64,000 nt of DNA. It comes from Erigeron canadensis (lineage: Eukaryota; Streptophyta; Magnoliopsida; Asterales; Asteraceae). Where the stretch lies: NCBI RefSeq assembly GCF_010389155.1, contig NC_057765.1:25732980-25796979 (forward strand), read 5' to 3'. Positions 13,177-25,030 of this stretch are shown piece after piece; the first letter of the stretch is position 1; every line of letters starts with the position of its first letter. The notes under the pieces were generated by a model that worked only from the letters and a program-made list of their open reading frames with translations, did no database searches and was not told the DNA's origin. The position numbers and the translations under genes were made by a program.

Positions 13177-13834
13177 AAAGTTAATTGTAGGATTCGTCCC
13201 TGTTAATACTTGTCATATTCTTTGCAAGTTACATCTCCGTGGCTAACGACGCTATTTATTTTGCTGTTAAATCAACGCACGTGAGTTGAACGTGAGAACA
13301 GTTTTATAATCTGTCACCCACAAATAACTTTGTAATTGCACGATTTGTCCTTGTGGTTTGTCCGTTTTATTAGTTTACATCCATACTCAAGAATTTTTGT
13401 GCAATAGATCCAAAGTACGCAAATTTGTTGCATGTTCCATCCATGTGGTTGATGTAGTCAGCTTTTTTCCCGCTAAATGGAATCACATGCCACACATGTG
13501 AAGATATTTTCGTACATTCTCCCCAATCCTACGCCTATTCTTTTCTCTTTCTTACTTCTTACGACTCCACCAAAATTAATTTAGTTTTTCTTTCTTTGTT
13601 ATTTTCACCTATTTTTCACAAATCATCAAATTCCTCTTTATTCAATTTCCTTCTCATCCAATTATTTTTGAAATTAATTCTTGTGATATTTAGGTTGTTA
13701 AGGCTCGAACAAAAAGAAACTGCATATTAATGTACATCTACGTATAAAGCCCAAAGGCCCAGAATTCCATAAATATATATATACTGGGTATATATGTTAA
13801 TATGTATATGTAAATTCGTAGAATCCCATAAGTG

Positions 13835-13876
<42 letters not shown>

Positions 13877-14522
13877 CAACATACAAAGTAGTTGTTCGGG
13901 TAATAGAGACACACCAATCAGTGGCGGTCCGCGATTGAGTTTCAGAACAACTTGGTTTGTGGTTTCTGGTGGTGGTAATGGTGAGAGCTTGGTGGTGGTT
14001 GGTTCCAATGGGGAAGCTCATCAATGTGGATTTTGTATTTTTAACCAACCCATCAATAGGTTTGCTTAGCTGTATACCCCAAACGTTGTTTAATTCCACC
14101 GTAAAAAAATCAATGGCGGTTTGCAAATTTTCAAAAAACCCATCAAACTTTTTATGGCACATGATCCCATTTAACGGAAAAAATTTGACGACATCAACCA
14201 CAGGGATACAACATGCAACAAATTTGCGTACTTTGGATCAATTCCACGAAAATTTTTGAGTAGGGATGTAAATCACTAAAATGGACAAACCATAGGGACG
14301 AATCGTGCAATTACAAACCTGTTTGTGGATGGCAGATTACAAAACTGCCCTCATGTGCACCTCACATGCGTTGATTTAACGGCCAAATAATAACGTCGTT
14401 AGCCACAGGGACGTAACTTGCAAAGAATATGACAAGTTTGGACGGATTTGTTTAAAAAAACCTAATAGGGATGTAAATGATGAAAATGGGTAAACCATAG
14501 GGACGAATCCTGCAATTAACTC
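13177..14522. mobile_element. Mutator-like element with >300-bp inverted arms
   Basis: The left arm (13177 to about 13490) and the reverse complement of the right arm (about 14150-14522) match over more than 300 bases with small indels; both ends read AGTTAATTG(T/C)AGGATTCGTCCC inward. Flanks TTATCATAA (13168-13176) and TTATAATAA (14523-14531) agree at 8 of 9 positions, fitting a MULE 9-bp duplication. The interior has a (TG)n tract and no transposase, so it is non-autonomous. Open frames inside (for example 13797-14201) follow the arms and the repeat and are not called as genes. Confidence 0.75.
13843..13873. repeat. (TG)n microsatellite
   Basis: About 15 uninterrupted TG units inside the Mutator-like element. 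Confidence 0.9.
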
Positions 14523-14570
14523 TTATAATAAATTTACCATACAAGACAACTTTTTAAACATCTATATATA

Positions 14571-15068
14571 TCTAAAAGTTCTATGATGGTGGTGGAAAAA
14601 TTAACGCATTCTTGACGCTTTACCTATGAGTACTTAATAGGGTTATTAGGATACTTAATAGGGTTTATTAGGATACTTAATAGGGTTTTTTTTTTACTTT
14701 AGTAGGGTATATATTTATGGTTTTATTTATTTCATTATGTATTAATGTTCAAAAAAATTTTCATTATGTATTTTTCACTCATATAATAGAGTAATTAATT
14801 GGTTAATATCTACATAATATCTAAAAGTTCTATGATGGTGGTGGAAAAATTAACGCATTCTTGACGCTTTACCTATGAGTACTTAATAGGGTTATTAGGA
14901 TACTTAATAGGGTTTATTAGGATACTTAATAGGGTTTTTTTTTTTACTTTAGTAGGGTATATATTTATGGTTTTATTTATTTCATTATGTATTAATGTTC
15001 AAAAAAATTTTCATTATGTATTTTCCACTCATATAATAGAGTAATTAATTGGTTAATATCTACATAAT
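14571..15068. repeat. Tandem duplication, two 249-bp units
   Basis: Units 14571-14819 and 14820-15068 are almost identical, differing by about two bases (T-run length and one substitution near 14775/15024). Each unit contains a nested triple repeat of AGGATACTTAATAGGGTTT. The near identity implies a recent duplication. No coding content. Confidence 0.9.
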
Positions 15069-16195
15069 TAATTAATGATGGTTAATTTGGATCGGCCAAT
15101 ATATACTGATTATTAGTTTATTGCATATGCAATTATCGTGAGTTAACAACAAGTATATATTGTCTATGTACATATATACGAAAGCATGCAATAGAATCAC
15201 ATAGTAATCAAAATTTAAACAAGAACAAAAGCCCAGTAATCTAAATCAACAAGACCAAAAGCTCGGTTGATAAACCCATTACCCAACCCAAACAATATCC
15301 ATTAATTTTTGTTCAATTAAAAAAAAATCCTTTTTATTTCTTCTTCCTTTCTTTAGCTTAATTAAAATAAAATACCTTTCATATCCTCTTCCTATCTTTC
15401 CTTGATCGATGTCCGATTCATATCTCAACTGAAAGTGGGCCTTTGGCTTTGAGGTTTACTAAAGACGGTCATTCAATCCTTTTAAGGGTAACCGGTTCCA
15501 CTTTACAGCATATGAATGGTCCCTTTTCACGATATTTAATTTAGTTCATGTATGTTGTACATATGTTTCTTTCCTTTTCTATGCTTTTTCAGATTTTCTC
15601 TACCTTCACCAGTTTCTAAAATTTTTCAACTTTTGATTTCACTTTATTTTATATTAAATGGGTTCCATTTTCAGGTAGGTAAATGATGATGAAGACGTGA
15701 TTTGGCTTGCACAGAGTTTGTTTAATCTATTTTCTTTTAGAGGTAATTCTCTTTGACCTGCAGTTATATTATGGGTTAAATAGTTTGTAGGTGTTTGTTG
15801 CTTCATAATCTTGATAATTAATATGGGTACTAATTTTATTTAAGAAGTCAATCATGAATATATTTGATTATTATTGATGATATAAAGTTTTGATATTTGA
15901 TTATTCTTACAATTTGTGCAAGATTTTTAGAAGAAATAATTTGTTGATCACTCTCTATCTCAAATCATTCACGGGTATTTTCATACTGTCAACTAGTTGT
16001 ATCTTTTGAGGTATTTTATTTTCTTCTTCTTTGTTAATTCCATCAAAAAATTAGACATAGATTGTTCCTTATTATATCACTTGCTTATGTTTTTTCACAT
16101 ATATATGTAATTGTTTTATACGTGCAAGATGTTTGATGAAATGCCAAAATGAAACTTGAGTGTTTACCAATCATATTTTTGTGGTTCATTTCATT

Positions 16196-16340
16196 TTCAG
16201 TATGCCAAGGCATCTGGAAAGTTGGTATTCTTTTTCAACCCGAGGTATTTCCTCGCGTTGTTGACATTCTAAGAACATCCTTCATATATATACTTAGAGA
16301 TGATAGGACTTACGAGGATGCCTTCAAGGCATGCATCTCT
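16196..16340 (+). pseudogene. Possible unidentified gene fragment
   Basis: After a pyrimidine-rich stretch ending in CAG there is a coding-looking run that reads YAKASGKLVFF and then, in another frame, VFPRVVDILRTSF and RTYEDAFKACI. Two frames are needed, so if this was an exon it is broken. I do not recognise the family. It ends just before the 78-bp tandem duplication. Support is compositional only. Confidence 0.2.
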
Positions 16341-16370
16341 TTAATTGTGTTTTGTGTAATGAGATAAAAA

Positions 16371-16526
16371 AATATCATTGCTAATTCCAATAGTTTCCAG
16401 CTAATTAACAAATGATGACATGTTTTTACAAGTTCTAAGGAGAAGAGAAATATCATTGCTAATTCCAATAGTTTCCAGCTAATTAACAAATGATGACATG
16501 TTTTTACAAGTTCTAAGGAGAAGAGA
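16371..16526. repeat. Tandem duplication, two 78-bp units
   Basis: Units starting at 16371 and 16449 (AATATCATTGCTAATTCC...) are essentially identical through GAGAAGAGAA. This indicates a recent duplication. Confidence 0.85.
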
Positions 16527-17754
16527 AGTATTCCCGATTCTGGTATCATCTAACCCACAAGAAAAAAGGCTACCCACTAGCTTTCCGATCATTATGGGTT
16601 CTTTTATTGTTGATTCTATTACGTATATTGGGTAACGACAATGGTAACTTGAGGTATGATTTATTTTAGCTTTTTTCGTCTTGGTTTTCCTTGCTTATAT
16701 GGATACTGTTACATGGCTTGAAATGGAAGTTGTGTTAATGGATCACAGGGGTAGTAAAATGGAGGGTTGAGTAATGAGTCAAAACGTATCTGGGTACTAA
16801 CCAGTGAAATTTTAGGATGAGTCGTAACAGTTTGTATTGGATGTTGATCTGCCAACAACTTTTTTCCTTAAATTACATAATTAAAAGAAACTATCAGTAA
16901 ACATTGGGCCTCAAACTAATAATTACTAAATAAATCAATTTACTGGTGAACACTTCTTGACAGAATTTATAACTGGGTGCTCTTTAGGTGGTATGGGTTG
17001 TTTAGGACCTCTTGGTAGTCAGTCAAAACCGGTGAAAGTTCAGGACGGGTTATAATTGGTTGTAGTGTCTTTCTAAAATTGAAAGACTTATATATATTTA
17101 TATGTTTAGACTTGGGTGGCATGGACGGGCTGGCTAACGAGTCAAACTATCATTATTCTTTTCTCGATGTGACATAATGGGTGGTATGATGAATAGCATG
17201 ATAGGCCAAGACCATGAAGCTTTCTAATCTTTGAATTAGAAGCTGCCATTAATGTACTTTATTTCAAATATGACTTGGAGACTGTTTTTATAGGAGATAA
17301 AACCGTATGGAAACCCACTGGTGATTAGTGCTTTCTATTACTCTTGTGGAAAATTTAGGGTTTTGCTAATTTGGGGTTTTTTGGTTTGGCCTTGCTTTTG
17401 ATGATTTTGGATATTTTAGAGACACTCTAACCCTATGTGATGCTTAGGGAGGACGGAGTGGATAGGCACGGGACCGGTACCGGACCGGTACCAGTGTGAA
17501 CACCACCCCGACCTACCGGTACCGGTAGGGAGGGGAGCACTTTGGGCACCACGGTGCCGGTTTGAGTGCCGCAGGATTTGACCGTTAGGAAAAAAAAAAA
17601 GGGGGGGGGGGTCCCACACTCCAACGTCTCTCTCTCTCTCTTTCTCTTTTCTTCTTCTTTCATTTTTTTCTTCTTCTTCTTTCTGTGAACGCCATCTCCA
17701 TTTCTTCTTCTTAATTTTTTTTTTTAATCTAAATCATCAATTTAACCATCAAAA

Positions 17755-19078
17755 ATGAATAGGGGGAAGAAACAAAAAGAACCTAATTTCTCAAATCTTC
17801 CGAAAAAACGCAGAAACCCACCACCGCCAAACAATCGCGATGTTATACCACCTCCTCCTTCGCAAAGAAACACGGCCGAAGATGTGTATAGGCCACAACG
17901 TGTTGAAGATTTCTTGAATAGTATGGATCCATTGTTTTTCGATTCTGTCCCGTCAAGTGTGCAACCGAATACCGGGTTTTCGGGTTTTCGGGTTTTGCGA
18001 ATGAAACTCAATCCGGGTTTTCGGGTTTCGTGGGTGGTTCATCATCACACTTCGCGACTCAGCAGGTTCAAGAAGAAGAAGAAGAAGAAGAAGAAGAAGA
18101 AGACGTGGAGGAGGAAGAGGTGGAAGCAATACCCGAGACCCAAGTCTCGGTTAAAGGTAAAAGAGAGTGTCGAAATTGGGGGAAGGATGAAGAGGCGTGT
18201 TTGGCAAAAGCTTGGTTAAACGTTTCCGAGGATCCATACGTCGGAAACGCCCAAACGGCGGGTTCGTTTTGGAAGAAGGTGAAGTTTCAGTTGGACTCAC
18301 ACTTGAACGTGAGTCGGGACGTACCCCTGAAATGTGTCGGTCGAAATGGAAGGATTTGAAGCATAAGGTGTTGGGTTTTTGTGGTATTTACAATGTGAAG
18401 AAAAGTAAGATGTCGAGTGGCCAAAGTGACGAGGATGTGTTTAAGGCGGCCGTGGCATTGTATATGCGGAAATACAATAACAAGTCCGGGTTTCCGCATG
18501 TAGAGGCGTGGCAGGTTTTGAGGAGAGGACCGAAATGGTCGGAGGTTCTTACTTTGGAGGGGATTTGTGAGGAGTCGGGTAGCAAAAGGGCAAGAACGGA
18601 AGGGTCTGTCCATGTATGTTCATCAGGGGAGCCGTCGGTCCATATTGACTTGAATGAGGACCACTTGGAGCAAGAAGAGGAGGGAGGGAACGACATAGAT
18701 GATGCACCAGTACATCAGGCTAGACCCGTGCCACCCCGCCGTAAAGCTAAGGGTAAGCAGACTACTCCTTCCGCCTCTACTACATCTGAGGAGTTCTTGA
18801 AGATGGTCGCGGAGTTGAAATGCGACAATGAGGATAAAAAACGAGCTCGGGAGGAGAAGATGCAGATGCAGAAGGCGATGATGGATAGTTATATGGCGGC
18901 GGAGGAGGCTAGGAGGAAACGGGAGGAGGAGATGACACAGATGGTCCAGAGTCAGCAGCGATAGAATGATATGGACTTCGTGATCAGGCCACACGATCAC
19001 CTCAGCGGGCCGATGTTGGAGATGGTTTTGGCGCAGAAACGCGCCCTTTGTGAGCAGTACGGATGGCCGACGCCTTAG
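17755..19078 (+). pseudogene. Trihelix / NAM-associated-domain ORF, frameshifted
   Basis: The predicted product matches the plant family with a Myb/SANT-like trihelix DNA-binding domain followed by a NAM-associated C-terminal region, common in transposons and as dispersed genes. It starts with a basic, Pro-rich segment (KKRRNPPPPNN), then an acidic Glu run (about 18068-18115), then the trihelix signature NWGKDEEACLAKAWLNVSED and, after a frame change, CRSKWKDLKHKVLGF. The C-terminal part is a charged coiled-coil-like region (KKRAREEKMQMQKAMMDSY), ending in RPHDHL and QYGWPTP. Three lesions are visible: a frame change inside the GGGTTTTC repeats near 17970-17995, a second near 18305-18325, and an in-frame TAG at 18962-18964 with family-like sequence continuing to 19078. 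It lies wholly inside the 17447-19351 element. Confidence 0.7.
18068..18105. repeat. (GAA)n run encoding a Glu tract
   Basis: A GAA/AGA trinucleotide run inside the trihelix-like pseudogene; in the family frame it codes a poly-Glu segment. Confidence 0.8.
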
Positions 19079-19354
19079 TTGTATGTTTATGTTGATTAAG
19101 TTTTATGATTTACTTGTTTTCGTATGTTTGAATAAGATTATGTGTTTTATTTGTGTTTTTAAGTTGTATTAGTTTTAGTTTATTAAATAAAATGTTTTAG
19201 TTTTAAAAATAAATAGAAATGAAATTAAATAGAAAAGGGTGGGGAGGGAAAGGGAGAGGTGGTGAAGTGCTCCTAGGTTTCGGGGAGGGGAGGGGAGGAG
19301 AAGAAAAATCAGGAAGGGGAGGGGAGGAGTGGGAAAGCTCTCCCCCCACCCTTA

Positions 19355-21180
19355 CTTAATCTGATTGAAACAAGGTGTGTTTTTCCTTTTTTTCTTTTAT
19401 TGCTTGCAACATTGCAATTATTTGCTTTTTTTATTGTTTTCTGTCATCTGATTTTAATGGAATGATTTTTTTTATAACTTTTATTTTCCTTGATTATATC
19501 TATATATCACTGTTTAGTAATCTGATTATACATACATACATGTGTATGTGTCTATCGTATATGTATACTGTTATTGTGAATTATTTTCTTTACGAAACTA
19601 TCAGTATACATACTGTTATTAATGGGTGTATTTTACAAATTGAAATTTTCTTTATGATTATTGGTTTAGTATTAGTATGGTTTTTATGTTGTTTTTGATA
19701 TGGTTTTCAATTCGTGTTGGGAATTTAGGTGCTTCAGGAATAGATATGGCTAAGTTGAGGCATCTCCAACCAATGCGAGTGTAGAGGCGGTTGCATTGTA
19801 TGGTAATCCAAACGAAAAGGTGAAGCCTGTTGTTGAAAAACAAAAAATCAACGACAATGGGTATTAAAAGTAAATTTCTTTTGTCGTTTTCCTATAACAT
19901 GGTTCCTGATCGTTAGTTTTAATCACTTAAGATAAACAGGGATCCGCCGTCAAATTAAATGAGTTATGAAAATACCGATTCATGTTTCAAACGGGTTGTA
20001 ACATGCTATTTTAGAGAATTTTAGAGAATTCATTTTTCAGTTTAGGGTATTACTTTACCCATTTGACCCTTCTACAACCAGAGCTGACCTGCTTCCATAA
20101 TAAACCACTTAGTCACTTACCTCCTCTAATTCTAGATTGAGCAAGCCTAATGCCTTGACTTCATGTGGTTATATACCTGCTTCCATAATAATGAGTTGAA
20201 TTTGCGACCTGTAACGTTCATATTCAAGACCTTTTTACATACATGATTGATAAAATTCACAATTAGTTACTTTTAGGCACTTTTCGACTACATTGCATCA
20301 AAAGTTGCTATGACTGATATTATTAGTGATGTAATTTGATAGTATGCTGTGGCGACTTTAGACATACTTATGACCCTATATCACTTGAACCACTTAGTCA
20401 CTTACTACCTCTAAGTCTGATTGAGCAAGCCTAATGCCTTGACTTCATGTGTTTATATGCTTTCAAAAATTAAAAACGCGTTTGACATGGTTGGATTTAC
20501 TATTGGATTTCAGTTACTCATATGTAGTTGCTTATTTTTCTTTAAACTTTCAATTTCTATGTTGGAAAAGACGTGGTTGCAGGTTTGGGAACTGCAATGA
20601 AATGATAAGGTGTTGAAATGCCTGTTTCTTCACTGGTCAGATCATTTAGTTTTCTAATCTTGCATACGAATTTATATTGTATGAACAAAGTTTTCTTTCA
20701 ATGTGCATTTAACTACATACATCACCTATGTCCATAAGACTACATATAGGTCTGCACATAGTAAGCCATAACTTAGAATTCGAACTGCATTTTTATGAAG
20801 AGGGTTAACTATTATCCAGCTTTTATGAACTTATTCGATCATGTGCCAAATACTTGCTTGGATCAGGAGCCATATTGTATAAGACGAGCAGCTGGTGCTA
20901 TTCCTTTCTCTTTATTCAGTTTCACGGTTGTTGCTGTTTTGTTAAATTTCGTAGTTAAAAAAAATCATTTTTGAATTTTTTTGTTTGCAAGATCCTTATA
21001 TATTGATTATTGTTTGTGCATATGGATTTAGCACAAATGGGAGGAGATCCTTTAACAAAAGTAGTGATTACGGGTTTTTGTAAAGCCTACAGTAAGATTA
21101 TACATTCGTTAACTATTTCGTAAACCTCGGTGCATGATCAAAAAACTTCACCGAAGACGTGAAACTAATCAACTTACCCA
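19355..21180. other. Intergenic DNA with a direct repeat
   Basis: No gene supported. A segment of about 65 bp (starting AACCACTTAGTCACTTAC) occurs at 20103 and again at 20388, 285 bp apart, with small differences. The rest is T-rich, intron-like sequence without ORFs. Confidence 0.4.
20103..20455. repeat. Direct repeat, two copies 285 bp apart
   Basis: Both copies read through AGCAAGCCTAATGCCTTGAC and TTCATGTG. Identity is high but not perfect. Confidence 0.7.
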
Positions 21181-21181
21181 G

Positions 21182-21209
21182 CCGTGCATCGCACGGGCTT
21201 TCACTCTAG
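21182..21209 (+). mobile_element. Helitron 3' terminus
   Basis: The hairpin CCGTGC-ATC-GCACGG (21182-21196) is followed by a 9-base spacer, CTAG at 21206-21209 and a host T. This is a textbook Helitron 3' end. No matching 5' TC terminus could be assigned upstream, so the element length is unknown. Confidence 0.55.
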
Positions 21210-21210
21210 T

Positions 21211-22161
21211 GTTGTACAAATTACTAAAGCATGTGTTTGGTATATTTATCAAAACATGTTGTACGAATATCACTTTCCTATTTATAATACAAAGGAAACG
21301 ATCCAGAGACAATCAATTCGAACTCTAAAACTAAGCTCTATTAACTAACTAGTTGTTGCAAATCACAACGAATTGGTAGTAACTGAGAAAATTAAAGGAT
21401 GAAACTAACGATTACAATATAATAGAACTTCTCCATCAACCAAGACACTTAACAGATTCCATCCACACACTAGCACATTAAATAAGTCTACCATTTCTGC
21501 TTTTCTGGCTGATTCTCATAAATTCATAATTAGGAGGATTTTTTTAAAAAGTTAAGATATTTAATCACTACTCTTAACATATATACTTGGACTTATACGG
21601 TTGAACGAGCGGCATTAAACAAGTATAATTATAAAGCGTCCAAAATTTGGTGGACAACTATTCTAACCCAAAATGTTGACACAAGATTCCTTACAAAATA
21701 TTGTGTCTTTGTATGCTCATTTTAAGCTTGTTGCAACCTACTTTTTGTGCCTGCATATTTAGTCTTCTTTAACCCGAGAATCCTCATTATCATTAATACA
21801 TAGATTAGTCTAGTCGATGGCTACTGAATTCGACCCTTAACTTCCTTTTACTTTATGAACTCATTAAACCATATCAAACTATAAGTCCTAGTCTATTATT
21901 GTAGGAGCCGGTATGTGATCCACACACAAAATGTTTTATCCATATATAATAATGTACGTGTTACACAATTCTACATTGTCTTTAGTGTTTGTATGGTTTG
22001 TGTATGGCTAAAAGTATAGAAATTTAATTTTGTCCCGACCTACCAGGGACGGGATCGTATCTTAGAACCAATGCAGGCTTAAAGTTTTGGAAACCTTAAG
22101 CAAAATCAATTTTAAGGGCCTAGTTTATTAACATATAAACTAAATAAACCACAAAAAAAAA
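21211..22161. other. Intergenic DNA, nothing recognised
   Basis: AT-rich sequence with no ORF of note. The stretch at 22030-22130 resembles eroded repeat sequence but cannot be classified. Confidence 0.4.
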
Positions 22162-22688
22162 CACTACAATAAAAATATCAATTGTTCACAATTAGTTTCT
22201 CACATTTCTAAAAAGTGTGAAAAATATGTTAATTTGTTCACATTTAAAATTGTATAAAAAAATTCACGCTTAGAAGTGTGAAAAAATTAATAAAGTCATA
22301 CTTTTTTCACAAATATAAATGTACAAACAAAATGTTCACATTTAAAAGTATGAAAAAATGTCAAGCATTTTCACACTTAAAAGTGTGAAAGCTAATTTGT
22401 CACACTCAAATTCCTCACACTTCCTCTTGTGTGATGAAATTTGGTGTCACAAATTATTTCCACACTTTTAAGTGTGAACAATCATATATTTTTACACACT
22501 TGAAAATGTGAACTTTTTGTTTATACATATATAATTGTGAAAATTTTTTTGATCCTTTAACTTTATTCACATTTTTGAATGCGAGTTTTTTTCACACATT
22601 TATAAGTGTGAACAAATTAACAATTTTTTTAATTTTTTTAAAAAGTACGAAGAAATGAGTGTTAAGAAATAACATATTTGTTGTAGTG
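22162..22688. mobile_element. CACTA-like MITE built of short palindromes, 527 bp
   Basis: The element starts CACTACAAT and ends TTGTAGTG, the inverted CACTACAA terminus of CMC/CACTA elements. Its body is an array of related motifs in both orientations around the core TTTCACACTT / AAGTGTGAAA, more than ten occurrences, for example near 22208, 22277, 22368, 22380, 22461, 22494 and 22601. The whole unit can fold on itself. A clean target duplication is not obvious (AAA left, ATA right), so the class call rests on the termini. No coding capacity. Confidence 0.6.
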
Positions 22689-22847
22689 ATAGTTTGACTT
22701 ATGTTATTAAACTACTAGTAATAAAAAGACGTAAATGTTGATTCAACACCCATTAAAGATGTTCCCGCAATGCAAATGATATAATACTCGTAATACTTAG
22801 TCTAAATTCTAAACATTAAGTCTATGATATAAAATATTAAAGCCTTA

Positions 22848-23128
22848 GGTCGCGTTTGTTTTACAGAATCTGATGGAATTGGAATTGAATTCCATTCCTT
22901 AGTGTGTTTGGTTGTTCAAAGAATGAGGAATCTCATTCCATAGGAATGTAAACATTTCATCATTTGATGGAATCTCCATTCATTGGGCATGGAGGAATGA
23001 ATTTCATTCATTCCATCTCTTGAATTCTCAAAAAATCAAAACATTCCGTCAAATTTCATTTCTTCATATTCCAATTCCTTCAAAAGATTCCATTCATTCC
23101 AAAAACATTTTGTGAACCAAACGCGCCC
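22848..23128. mobile_element. Tourist-like MITE, 281 bp
   Basis: TTA at 22845-22847 and at 23129-23131 form the target duplication. The ends are inverted (GGTCGCGTTTGTTT left; GGGCGCGTTTGGTT read inward from the right). The subterminal sequence GGAATTGGAATT and the GAACCAAACGC end closely resemble the full-length Harbinger at 27058-33565, so it is probably a deletion derivative of that family. Confidence 0.8.
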
Positions 23129-23131
23129 TTA

Positions 23132-25030
23132 AATTTTGAGGGGTATATAACAATCGCTTAATCTGTAAAACCACTCTACTTAGAAGTTAGAACCCAATGC
23201 CAAGCTTATGCCCCATTCCCATAATACCATTAGAACATTTTTTTTTTGTTAATTATCATATGACATGATAAGTTTATATTGTATGAAAATGAGATGTCCA
23301 TTTATGATATAACATTATTTGTTGGAAAAAGTAATTATATTACAATTTTTTTCCTTTTTGATTTGTGTATGTCTGGTACGTTACGATCATATATTAAATG
23401 GTGCACTCTAGGATAATTATAGAAGGCTATGCGCCTATGTGGTCCTCCCATGGACGTACCAAATCCTTCATTTATATCTGTACTCCGTTAATTAGAATAT
23501 CGTAGGGTGGTGAAAGGTCCAAATACGAACATAAAAAAGGGTAAGTTGTTGTTAGAACTATCTTCCGTCTAAAATATTACATATTAAACATGTAAAATAC
23601 TATTCGAAAGTTCAAATTGGAAAGATAAAAAGTGGCATAATAACAAATTGACATTATCAGAGTTCAAGAAGAATTATAATAAGTTAACAATTGACAATTT
23701 TGACACAAAAGTGATTAACACGACACTGTACATAGTTAAGAGGTTTCATATTTAATCTTAACAGGTTTGGTGTTGTTTTTATGTTTGAAAACATAGACAC
23801 GATAAAAGCCCGTGTCTTAACGGGTTCCTAAACAGCTTACGTGATAAGGATACTACGTGTCTCTTTTCGTGTAACCTATTAAGACCCGTTAATACATGAA
23901 TGGACTTATTAAGAACCGTTTAGACACGAATTGACCCGTAAAGACCTGCCGATACCCGTTTAGACCCGTTGAAACATATGTTAACAAATTTTCTTAACAG
24001 GTCTTAGCGTGTAACTTGTGTGTAACTTGTTAAGAATCGTGTCGTGTTTGTGTTTGAATAAAAGAAGACAATTAGTTATCGTGTCGTGTACGCGTTTGAC
24101 CTACACAAGTTTGTTGTGCCAGCTTATTAATTATAACTAATTAATAACTTAAAGTTATTGAGAAAGATATTCGTTACTAATGTTTAGTTCATATACAGCC
24201 TCATTTTTGTAGAACTTAACCTTCAAATCGTATTCAATTATGAAAAATGTGAACATGACATTGAGACTGTGAAGCTGTAATCATGAGTACCTGCCAAATA
24301 AGAAAGGCATCTACTGCAAACTGATCATCCGTAAAACATATGGTCACTTATTCAAAGATGTACGGTCCTCGATATCAGAGTATGTACAATAATTTACTTC
24401 CCCTCCGGTTTAGAAGGTACAGATGAATTTAACTATTTAAGTATGGATCTCATAAACATAAATCATTCGCCATGTTTAATCTGTAAAGATACACATAAAC
24501 GTGTTGCACATGAAACGTAACCAACTCCTGAAAATATGTATAAGTATCGGAGTAATTTTAGACAAAATGTTTGTAACTTGCTAAAGCGTAGATAGACAGG
24601 TAGTATTGCATTAAAGCTTCAAGAAAACAGAACACCTCATTAGTTTAAGTACAATAAACTCCAACCACAACAAATTAATAATGTAAAGCAGAAAGCCAGC
24701 CATACTTTCAGACAAACATTTTGGCAGATTTGGGCTTGGGCTAGTGTAGATCTGCCCCCACAGTCCCACACCAATAATAACTATCAGTAAAGTTTTTGAT
24801 AATAAAGAACTGCTATGGGATAAATCATAAATGTAAAGAACTAAAAAGCTGTTCCAAATCATACTTTATTTGAGGTGATACCTTTCTTGGCACTAAATGA
24901 CATAATGTGACCAAAGTGACCACTTACCCTCTTCAAAATTTCAAAATTTCAAAATTTATATCAGCACTTGAGGATACTAAACTAAATTTGAAATGCTAAT
25001 AAAATTGCAGATGACCGACTTTCAACCCGT
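23132..25030. other. Intergenic DNA with eroded hAT-like repeat
   Basis: About 23760-24125 contains many CGTGTCGTGT, GACCCGTT and AACACGA-type motifs typical of eroded plant hAT repeats, but termini could not be defined. The rest is AT-rich with no gene. The 3' untranslated region of the AspRS gene may extend into its right part. Confidence 0.35.

Larger units (their letters stand above)
15069..17443. other. Intergenic DNA with possible ancient gene fragments
   Basis: No complete gene. Two short stretches look faintly coding (15410-15540 and 16196-16340), listed separately where worthwhile. A 78-bp tandem duplication lies at 16371-16526. The rest resembles degraded intron or repeat sequence. 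Confidence 0.35.
17447..19351. mobile_element. Non-autonomous Harbinger-type element carrying only an accessory ORF
   Basis: TTA at 17444-17446 and TTA at 19352-19354 flank the element, a 3-bp Harbinger-type duplication. The ends are similar inverted sequences (GGGAGGACGGAG at left; GGGTGGGGGGAG read inward from the right). It carries one broken ORF of the trihelix/NAM-associated type at 17755-19078 and no DDE transposase. GC-rich purine-rich subterminal DNA on both sides contrasts with the AT-rich surroundings. The long G and A runs at 17590-17610 may make exact assembly there uncertain. Confidence 0.55.

Noticed and set aside
13727..14259. Several open frames on both strands of the Mutator-like element
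   Set aside because: They read through the TG repeat and the inverted arms; no transposase or host protein motif.
15410..15540. Open stretch reading ESGPLALRFTKDGHS and onward
   Set aside because: About 45 codons with no recognised family and no clear splice sites; not enough to call a gene fragment.
16123..16150. CKMFDEMPK, resembling a pentatricopeptide repeat phrase
   Set aside because: Only one short phrase is present, followed at once by a stop codon, with no further repeats nearby.
18287..19000. Minus-strand open frames opposite the trihelix-like ORF
   Set aside because: Shadows of the plus-strand coding sequence; the plus-strand frames carry the family motifs.
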